Part shown: positions 6,856-12,160 of the stretch, piece by piece
How positions within the stretch are numbered: the stretch's first letter is position 1
Layout of the letters: every line of letters starts with the position of its first letter
Origin: a virus
Virus record (IMG/VR): IMGVR_UViG_3300009129_000015
Location: 1-60,684 of that record
DNA length: 60,684 bases
Direction: 5' to 3' (one strand)
Position numbers and translations under genes: made by a program
Notes under the pieces: model-generated
The model's input: the letters and a program-made list of their open reading frames with translations, nothing else
Told to the model about the DNA's origin: nothing
Database searches by the model: none

Positions 6856-7338
6856 TTATCGCGAAACCTTGAGGTTCCGTGCATTCCGGTCCTGCGAAGT
6901 GTGCGCCTTGCGGGACTTGTCGGCGCGAGTGCCGCGACCACCACCAGCAGAAACGTGAACCCTCGACTTCTTCAGGCCCTTTGAGTTCCGAGTCGCGAGA
7001 ACCTTGATCTCACCACCCTTCGCAAGAAATGCCTTCATGGCATCGGAGTCGCTGGAAGAATCAGAGAGTCGCGCAGTATGATCTGCGTCCGACTTCGTGA
7101 TCCGCTTCTCGGCTTTCGGAAAAACGATTGACTCTCGCATGAATCGAACATCTTCCGAAGAGGTCGAACTTTCCGCGAAAACCGCCGCCTTCTCTTCGGC
7201 AGCCATTCGGTCAACGATCATCTCGCGAGCATCCTCGACGGAGACACCGGGAAGCGCAATACGAATTTCGTCAATATCCGCGAGCGAAACAACGATGCGG
7301 GACTTCGGGGTGGTTTTGAATTTGAAAATCGTTTTCAT
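6856..7338 (-). CDS. Hypothetical protein with basic, disordered C-terminus; first gene of the early block
   Basis: 160 residues. The N-terminal 60 residues (a beta strand then VEDAREMIVDRMAAEEK) look folded. From about residue 75 on the protein is Ser/Asp rich and then strongly basic and Gly-rich (SAGGGRGTRADKSRKAH near 130-146), suggesting a disordered nucleic-acid-binding tail. It is the first gene after the sigma70 promoter at 7370-7398. Its ATG has only a weak ribosome-binding site. Not recognised. Confidence 0.6.
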   Translation of the reverse strand: MKTIFKFKTTPKSRIVVSLADIDEIRIALPGVSVEDAREMIVDRMAAEEKAAVFAESSTSSEDVRFMRESIVFPKAEKRITKSDADHTARLSDSSSDSDAMKAFLAKGGEIKVLATRNSKGLKKSRVHVSAGGGRGTRADKSRKAHTSQDRNARNLKVSR

Positions 7339-7369
7339 TTGAGTTTATGGCCTTTTTTTTTACAGGGCC

Positions 7370-7398
7370 ATTATAGCACCCTGAGTCAGAAAGTCCAA
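7370..7398 (-). promoter_or_regulatory. Sigma70-type promoter driving the leftward early block
   Basis: On the minus strand: TTGGAC (7393-7398), a 17-bp spacer, then TGC-TATAAT (7370-7375), a perfect -10 with an extended TGn element. It lies about 30 nt upstream of the ATG at 7338. Reading leftward it would transcribe all genes and tRNAs from 7338 to 1. A host-RNA-polymerase promoter implies early expression. Confidence 0.75.
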
Positions 7399-7832
7399 CA
7401 CAATTCGGTGTTTTTTTGATTATTTTTCCCTTTAAAAACAGGCACTTAGAGACATTTTGAACTTGAAGTTCATTTTCAACACAAAAATGTGTCATCCAGT
7501 CATATTCCTTAGTAAAATCAAGGACTTAGAGCATATCTTGTAACTACCCGGATTTACAGGGGAAATCGACTATCACGCATGAGATCGAACTGAGGCGGGT
7601 TTCAGCCTGAGCGGAATCGGTCTGCTGGGGTCCAGATACAGAAATGCAGAAGAATTTTCAGCCTTGAGCAAAAAACCTTCTGCATTTTTGATTTCAATCT
7701 TATATATATTTTTGTGTAGTTTCGGAGAAGGCCTCTGAGATACTGAGAGTTAGACCTATAGAAACCAAATATAATAATGACTTATATCGTTCGTCCGTAG
7801 GACGAACATCGAGCGAAGCTCGATGAACTTAA
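7399..7832. other. Noncoding stretch with hairpins
   Basis: No credible gene. It contains two CTTAGAG motifs (7445-7451 and 7525-7531); an 11-bp inverted repeat AAATGCAGAAG/CTTCTGCATTT (7642-7652 with 7677-7687) followed on the plus strand by a T run; and the tandem hairpins listed separately. It separates the end of the late accessory operon from the early promoter. The plus-strand hairpin with T run could end a small rightward RNA, but I see no convincing promoter for one. Confidence 0.5.
7789..7824 (-). terminator. Tandem hairpins ending the late accessory operon
   Basis: Two perfect back-to-back hairpins: GTTCGTCC-gta-GGACGAAC (7789-7807) and ATCGAGC-gaa-GCTCGAT (7808-7824), beginning 8 nt after the stop of the gene at 7833-7988. 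There is no long T run, so they may act as 3' stabilisers rather than a classical terminator. Confidence 0.5.
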
Positions 7833-7988
7833 TTACTTATGCTTCTTTAGATTTCTAATAAAGTTTTTAATTGAATCCATATTAGAAAAATTCCTTCTAT
7901 TAATTCTTGATTCTGATGCAACAAGCATTCCTATTAGTACGGCAATGAATGTTCCAAAAAAAGTCCATGCTCCTACAAAGGCAGTCAC
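7833..7988 (-). CDS. Small membrane protein with GTG start
   Basis: 51 residues read from a GTG (7986-7988) preceded by a perfect AAGGAGG 6 nt upstream. It opens MTAFVGAWTFFGTFIAVLIG, a single N-terminal transmembrane helix, followed by a basic cytoplasmic tail rich in R, N and K. It is the last gene of the leftward operon after endonuclease I. It could be a small holin-like or exclusion protein, but nothing proves that. Confidence 0.6.
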   Translation of the reverse strand: MTAFVGAWTFFGTFIAVLIGMLVASESRINRRNFSNMDSIKNFIRNLKKHK

Positions 7989-8006
7989 GGCATTCCTCCT
8001 TTTCAT

Positions 8007-8747
8007 TTATTCTTGATACTTTGATATAACTTCTATCCTTTTTATTTCATTTAGATCAATTGGGTCATTTTCATTCCATTTCTCGAATAAGCTCCTTTCC
8101 TCATTTGTCAAGGCCATATTCCATTTATCTTCAAAATAAAAATATTTCCTTGCAATATCACCTCGGATTTCTGGTGTAGGTTCTACAACCCTATTTAGCC
8201 GCTCGAAGTCACACTTACCATATATTCTTTCTTCTCCTTCAATTATTCCAAAGGGATAATTACTTCTGTCTCCATTTAGTTCACCCACGGCCGGAAGAAG
8301 ATTCATCATGTCCGCTTCCATATGTCGGAACTCTTTATCAATCTTTCCGCAGCACTTTCTTCCTGCTTTTCCTTTGGGGCATATATTATCATTTGTCCAG
8401 CATTCTCTTGTGTGGCCGAATCTATGTGCAGGCACAACATGTTCCCATTCAATCCTTTTGGATCTACTATTTGTGGATTTCCTTGGTATGTATCCACAAG
8501 ACTCTGGAACAGGCTTTTTGGTATTAGGGTCAAATTCGCATTCACAATAGAAGGTGACTGACTCTATTTCGCCTCTTTGGTATATCTTCTGGAGTTTCTT
8601 CTTTGCAGAAGAGAACGACCAATTGATATTAGGAGTCGGATAGAGAGCGCGACTATCACGCGAGATTAGCCCGTAGCTGGCAGTAATCATGGAAGCACTC
8701 ATTACAGTAGGAATCACATATCTCAATACAATTTTATTTAAATTCAT
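8007..8747 (-). CDS. Exported endonuclease I (EndA/Endonuclease_1 family)
   Basis: 246 residues. The first about 26 residues form a signal peptide (KIVLRYVIPTVMSASM core). The body carries EWEHVVPAHRFG (catalytic His about 103) and ELNGDRSNYPFG (about 156-167), the hallmarks of the His-Me-finger endonuclease I family, plus several cysteine pairs expected in a periplasmic enzyme. It cuts double-stranded DNA non-specifically outside the cytoplasm. Its ATG overlaps the IscA-like stop (TAATG). In a phage, a secreted nuclease could destroy superinfecting or extracellular DNA, or act at lysis; that role is inference. Confidence 0.88.
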   Translation of the reverse strand: MNLNKIVLRYVIPTVMSASMITASYGLISRDSRALYPTPNINWSFSSAKKKLQKIYQRGEIESVTFYCECEFDPNTKKPVPESCGYIPRKSTNSRSKRIEWEHVVPAHRFGHTRECWTNDNICPKGKAGRKCCGKIDKEFRHMEADMMNLLPAVGELNGDRSNYPFGIIEGEERIYGKCDFERLNRVVEPTPEIRGDIARKYFYFEDKWNMALTNEERSLFEKWNENDPIDLNEIKRIEVISKYQE

Positions 8748-9106
8748 TATAATGAAAAACTTTCTCCGCATCCACATGTGTTAGTTGCATGGGGATTGTG
8801 AAAGGTAAATCCCTTTCCTGTCAATCCATCGTCGTGATCCAAAGTAACGCCAGAGAGGTAGAAAACACACTTAGCGTCAAGATATGCATTAAAATTGTCA
8901 GCCAGCTTAATGTATGTGTCATTTTCATTTATATCGTCCTTTGTCATGTAATCCATTTTATATGAAAGCCCAGAACACCCACCACCTTTGATTCCTACGC
9001 GGACGCCAATGATGGATTGACTGTCAGGTTCGTTGGACATATTATCAATAAGATGATGCTTTGCCTGTTCTGTAATATTCAATAACGAAGAATCAATCTT
9101 AATCAT
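8747..9106 (-). CDS. A-type iron-sulfur carrier (IscA/ErpA/HesB-like)
   Basis: 119 residues from MIKIDSSLLNITEQAKHHL. All three cluster ligands are present: C44 in GGGCSG, and C111 and C113 in NTCGCGESFS at the C-terminus. Length and motif order match the whole A-type carrier family, which hands Fe-S clusters to target apoproteins. hesB-like genes are known accessory metabolic genes of marine T4-like phages. It overlaps the Cys-rich gene at 9099-9305 by 8 nt and is coupled to the endonuclease. The target is unknown. Confidence 0.92.
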   Translation of the reverse strand: MIKIDSSLLNITEQAKHHLIDNMSNEPDSQSIIGVRVGIKGGGCSGLSYKMDYMTKDDINENDTYIKLADNFNAYLDAKCVFYLSGVTLDHDDGLTGKGFTFHNPHATNTCGCGESFSL

Positions 9107-9305
9107 TACACTCACAATCCACGCATTCACAATTCTCGCATTTGCATTTGTGCATGGCTCGCTCCTTTTCAATCTTCTCTAATCTGTCTGCAATAATATG
9201 CGCGGCATTATCGAACCCTTGTATGATTGCATCCGAATATGCCTTTGAGGTACTTTCAATTGTCCTCGTAATGGTATCAGTAATTCCTGTATCAAAAATA
9301 CTCAT
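9099..9305 (-). CDS. Small protein with metallothionein-like Cys-rich tail
   Basis: 68 residues: an amphipathic helical body (STSKAYSDAIIQGFDNAA) and a terminal HKCKCENCECVDCECND with seven cysteines in 14 residues, which should bind metal. It is translated just before the IscA-type carrier, with an 8-nt overlap, so a shared role in iron or Fe-S handling is plausible but unproved. Not a family I recognise. Confidence 0.65.
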   Translation of the reverse strand: MSIFDTGITDTITRTIESTSKAYSDAIIQGFDNAAHIIADRLEKIEKERAMHKCKCENCECVDCECND

Positions 9306-9763
9306 GGCCCGGGGCGTTGCTTCCTCTTTGGGTGTGGAGGAAATTTAACTCTGCTCTTTATCACCCTTCTGAGTTCAGGGAACATTGTCAAATGCCCGGA
9401 CAGATTTCTCATATCATCTTCAATTTTAATTAAGTTGTTAAGGTCATGTGGTTTTGATTCATGGCCAAACTCAATTGCATTCAGGGATGCCACCATTACC
9501 TTTCCGGCATTGACAAGCCCATCTCTATATTTCTTAACTTCTTCTACTGGTGCTGCTGTCGGGGATTCTGAAAGATCTTCATTCCTATGTTCTGTCAAAG
9601 TATTTTTAATAGAATTTAATAAATCCTTTGTAATACTTCCTCCAAGATTTCCTGATGTTGTTTGTTTAATATTAACACGAACCTTATCTTGTTCTGTCAA
9701 CTTATCTGTATTGACAGGCTCTTCGCCCTTCATCATTCGGAAAGTGTCTTCAAGAGATGCCAT
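9302..9763 (-). CDS. Hypothetical helical protein
   Basis: 153 residues from MASLEDTFRMMKGEEP, start chosen just after the upstream stop at 9765. It has a Ser/Thr/Asn-rich middle, a C-terminal helical region and a basic tail (FPPHPKRKQRPGP). It could be a DNA-packaging or core-associated protein, but I have no family match. It lies in a chain of overlapping small genes (10275 to 9099). Confidence 0.55.
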   Translation of the reverse strand: MASLEDTFRMMKGEEPVNTDKLTEQDKVRVNIKQTTSGNLGGSITKDLLNSIKNTLTEHRNEDLSESPTAAPVEEVKKYRDGLVNAGKVMVASLNAIEFGHESKPHDLNNLIKIEDDMRNLSGHLTMFPELRRVIKSRVKFPPHPKRKQRPGP

Positions 9764-9764
9764 G

Positions 9765-9929
9765 CTATTCCGATGCCTCCCCGAGATGCTTCGTCCACTC
9801 GTCTCCATACTTGGCTTTCAATTCTGCAATGATTTCCGTTAGAGCATTTCCAATCTCTTCGTCGGTCACCTCTACGTCATCGTCGTCTGCATCTCCAAAA
9901 ATTTCTTGTAGTGGTTGCTTCTTTGCCAT
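9765..9929 (-). CDS. Small acidic hypothetical protein
   Basis: 54 residues from MAKKQPLQEIFGDADDDD; GGGAG lies 8 nt before the ATG. It has an acidic D/E run followed by a helix. Not recognised. The gene is tightly packed between its neighbours. Confidence 0.55.
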   Translation of the reverse strand: MAKKQPLQEIFGDADDDDVEVTDEEIGNALTEIIAELKAKYGDEWTKHLGEASE

Positions 9930-9930
9930 A

Positions 9931-10275
9931 TCATTCACTCCCTGTGGCTTCACCCTCTTCGGCCTGTTTTTGTTCCTTGTCGAGTATCTCCATGATCTTC
10001 TTCTCGTATGCCGGACCCCATAACTTTCTTTCAAACTCCTGTTGTTTATTTAGTTGCTCAACGATGATGGTCAGCTTGTCAACATCCTCTGCAATTTCTG
10101 GTGGAGGATATACATCCAACTGTTCTGCATGAATTTCTGTCTTTTCATGGGACTCGGATGCATCATCAATCCAGCTAGCCATTGCATATCCTGCTGTTGT
10201 GATTCCAAGAATCGTGGCAATCCATCCCATGACCTTTGCTGGATTAATTTCAAACTCGACCTTCTTTTTTTCCAT
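9931..10275 (-). CDS. Membrane-anchored hypothetical protein
   Basis: 114 residues from MEKKKVEFEINPAKV, with AAAAGGAAG upstream. One transmembrane helix (VMGWIATILGITTAGYAMAS, about residues 15-34) is followed by an acidic, coiled-coil-like tail of about 70 residues. The arrangement is inner-membrane anchor plus periplasmic or cytoplasmic coil, as in some i-spanins. Together with the next membrane gene it may belong to lysis or envelope functions; this is inference. Confidence 0.6.
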   Translation of the reverse strand: MEKKKVEFEINPAKVMGWIATILGITTAGYAMASWIDDASESHEKTEIHAEQLDVYPPPEIAEDVDKLTIIVEQLNKQQEFERKLWGPAYEKKIMEILDKEQKQAEEGEATGSE

Positions 10276-10289
10276 TGTTCCACTTCCTT

Positions 10290-10670
10290 TTAATTTAATT
10301 GGTCTATTGCCTGAAAGGCAACATCGACCAACCACACTATGATTCCTGCAATTACGGCTCCGATTGATGCTCCTGTATATACCTTTATCTTCAGTTTCAT
10401 TACTTCGTCGTTGAGGTATCTATATAACTTGTCGGACTGTTTTAACATATCCAAATGCTGTCTCAATGTTGCCACATTTTGTCTATAATCATTTACATCG
10501 TCTTGAGTAACTGAGCTTACTCCGCTATTATCTACAATATGTTTCAAATTTCTAAAATCGTGTCTTAGCTCCTTGAGTTCTTGCTCAAGTGCCCCAAACT
10601 CCCTGTCTGTAATTGACCAAGGCCATTTATATTTATCCTTGTCATTATGAGGATTGTTTCCGTTTGGCAT
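10290..10670 (-). CDS. Coiled-coil protein with C-terminal membrane helix
   Basis: 126 residues. Residues about 23-90 form a coiled coil (LEQELKELRHDFRNLKHI and a further heptad-rich stretch). Residues about 100-120 (ASIGAVIAGIIVWLVDVAF) are a transmembrane helix. Topology resembles XhlA-like haemolysin/holin-accessory proteins. It overlaps the HNH gene's 3' end by 26 nt. The lysis role is an inference from topology only. Confidence 0.6.
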   Translation of the reverse strand: MPNGNNPHNDKDKYKWPWSITDREFGALEQELKELRHDFRNLKHIVDNSGVSSVTQDDVNDYRQNVATLRQHLDMLKQSDKLYRYLNDEVMKLKIKVYTGASIGAVIAGIIVWLVDVAFQAIDQLN

Positions 10671-10965
10671 TTTCTTCGTTTTCCTTTTTGAGTCTGCGTT
10701 CCCTCAAACGAGGTTCCCTCCTATTGTAACGTTGACTCACCACGGAAAGATTTTTTTCGTCGTTGTTAAGGGGATTGTTGTCTTTATGATGAACATCTTT
10801 CCCCACAATATCTTCTTCGTTTTTTGTTTTTTTCTTGACTATCCTTCTGGCAGAATTTCGTTTAGACCTTCTCTCTATTTGGTCTGGGCGTGAATGGTAG
10901 TTTGCATATTCGCGTTTATAATCACGCTCTTCGAGTTCCTTTGAGAGTTTTCTGAAGGTCTTCAT
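10645..10965 (-). CDS. HNH-type endonuclease, possibly packaged in the head
   Basis: 106 residues, very basic. The core GKDVHHKDNNPLNNDEKNLS (about residues 55-74) is the D-H-H...N...N pattern of the HNH finger. The N-terminus MKTFRKLSKELEERDY matches the capsid-targeting-like leader seen in six other proteins of this operon, with an LEE site that gp21 could cut. It is the first gene after the late promoter at 10996-11003. The HNH call is fairly safe; packaging is inference. Confidence 0.75.
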   Translation of the reverse strand: MKTFRKLSKELEERDYKREYANYHSRPDQIERRSKRNSARRIVKKKTKNEEDIVGKDVHHKDNNPLNNDEKNLSVVSQRYNRREPRLRERRLKKENEENAKRKQSS

Positions 10966-10995
10966 ATGGCGTTTCCACCTCCATCCTGTATCTAT

Positions 10996-11003
10996 TATTT
11001 ATA
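10996..11003 (-). promoter_or_regulatory. T4-type late promoter
   Basis: Exact TATAAATA octamer on the minus strand, 31 nt before the HNH gene ATG. It is the element used by gp55-directed RNA polymerase. It would drive the genes from 10965 down to 7833. Confidence 0.75.
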
Positions 11004-11478
11004 TAATAGTTATTTCGGAGTTGGATATAAATGTATTTGCAGAAGTAATATTAAATGTATCAAGATCCCTGTATGATGTTGCAAAGCATTGCTCATTAAT
11101 AACAAATGCAGTATTTGTGTCCTGTGATATTACAGACAATTCTCCCGTATTGGCCAACAATGGAGTAAACTCATTCCATGTCCCAGATACCGAAAGTTCT
11201 TTGGGAGCAATCGTTATTGATACTGAATTATCATTTGATGCAACACATCCAAAGGCAACGCCATCAGTTCTTGACATTAATGCCGGAGAGGTTATTGTAT
11301 TGTTCAATGTCCACGCAGACCAATTGCCTTCCGTTCCCGTAAATGTGTCGATAGACCCTGTTGGAAGAAATCCAATCATTTGGCCTGTCGGCTCGGACCA
11401 TACTTCTTCTCCAGTATAATCGCAGGAAACCAGATATAAAAAATGATCCTTTGTAGAAACCATTGTAATTTTTCTCAT
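10999..11478 (-). CDS. Adhesin-cassette protein, paralogue of the gene at 46617-47111
   Basis: 159 residues starting MRKITMVSTKDHFLYLVS. It aligns with the 164-residue protein at 46617-47111 (MRKTTMIATEGHFLF; G-x-P-I/M-GF-x-x-x-G-x-x-x-T-F-T; FVI/VLE-x-x-C; D-L-x-T-F). Both copies lie downstream of a glycine-rich adhesin and a small protein of about 80 residues, so the set is a duplicated cassette. It is probably a virion or fibre-associated beta-rich protein or chaperone; no named family. Confidence 0.65.
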   Translation of the reverse strand: MRKITMVSTKDHFLYLVSCDYTGEEVWSEPTGQMIGFLPTGSIDTFTGTEGNWSAWTLNNTITSPALMSRTDGVAFGCVASNDNSVSITIAPKELSVSGTWNEFTPLLANTGELSVISQDTNTAFVINEQCFATSYRDLDTFNITSANTFISNSEITII

Positions 11479-11482
11479 ATGA

Positions 11483-11920
11483 TTACACCCATCCCTCCAA
11501 CACCATTGACTTCATATCTGCCGAAGTTACAGTCTTATCTCCTGCCACAGTTGAAATTGACGGTGGGGGAGTATCTGGAATTCCTTGTGCATACCATGAT
11601 GGAGTATATCCTTGCATAAAGTCATAGTAATTAGTTGCATCTTCTGGCATGATTTGATTTACCACAGAAGCATTATCAGAACGAAGCAATGTCAAGAACG
11701 AGGCATCTGTCGTTGCAGTCACAGAGAGATTGGTGCCTGACGGAACATCATTGACCGAAATTGCATCATAGGATGATCCTCCTATCGTCACAGTTCCTTT
11801 TGTGACCACAATCTGATACATCTCATCGACAGACCATGAGTAGTCAATCGTTTCTCCTGCGCTCAGGATATTTGCAATGACCAGACTCTTCTGGTCGAAT
11901 GTAGTTTTCACAGATGCCAT
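11483..11920 (-). CDS. Beta-rich adhesin-cassette protein
   Basis: 145 residues, MASVKTTFDQKSLVIANILS at the start, mostly Ser/Thr/Val-rich beta strands with little charge, like fibre tips or carbohydrate-binding folds. It lies between two genes duplicated elsewhere in the window, but I see no counterpart of it in the other cassette. Function unknown; a virion component is likely from context. Confidence 0.6.
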   Translation of the reverse strand: MASVKTTFDQKSLVIANILSAGETIDYSWSVDEMYQIVVTKGTVTIGGSSYDAISVNDVPSGTNLSVTATTDASFLTLLRSDNASVVNQIMPEDATNYYDFMQGYTPSWYAQGIPDTPPPSISTVAGDKTVTSADMKSMVLEGWV

Positions 11921-11932
11921 TATTTGTTTCTC

Positions 11933-12160
11933 CTAAGTGTTTATTCCTATAATTATATTATTTGCCGCAGCCAATTCCCTATGACCAAATACAAGTTCCT
12001 TGGCTTTGTTTTTTATCCATGCCATATCTGCGGTTCCGTCTTGATTTAACTCAAGACCAATATTTGCACAGTCTACTACAAGTTCTGCTCCGTCATGTAT
12101 TTTGACTTGACATACTTTTTGATCTGTATTCATATATATAATCTCGACTGTTATGTCCAT
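11933..12160 (-). CDS. Small adhesin-associated protein, paralogue of the gene at 47108-47371
   Basis: 75 residues. I chose the ATG at 12158-12160, which overlaps the adhesin's stop (ATGGACATAA) and aligns with the paralogue's start. Both share NIGLELN-(Q/P)-D-x-TA-x-x-x-WI-(K/R)-NK. It always follows a glycine-rich adhesin here, which suggests a fibre-folding or adaptor role. No named family. Confidence 0.65.
   Translation of the reverse strand: MDITVEIIYMNTDQKVCQVKIHDGAELVVDCANIGLELNQDGTADMAWIKNKAKELVFGHRELAAANNIIIGINT

Noticed and set aside
1-7338. CRISPR array or integrase/attachment site
   Set aside because: No evenly spaced repeats anywhere in the window, and no integrase or att-like tRNA remnant; the tRNAs are complete phage copies.
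7540-7690. Structured plus-strand RNA ending at the 7642-7687 hairpin
   Set aside because: The hairpin is real, but no convincing plus-strand promoter precedes it, so I record only the hairpin.
8306-8545. 79-codon ORF inside the endonuclease gene
   Set aside because: Alternate frame of a gene with an intact catalytic motif; no ribosome-binding site.
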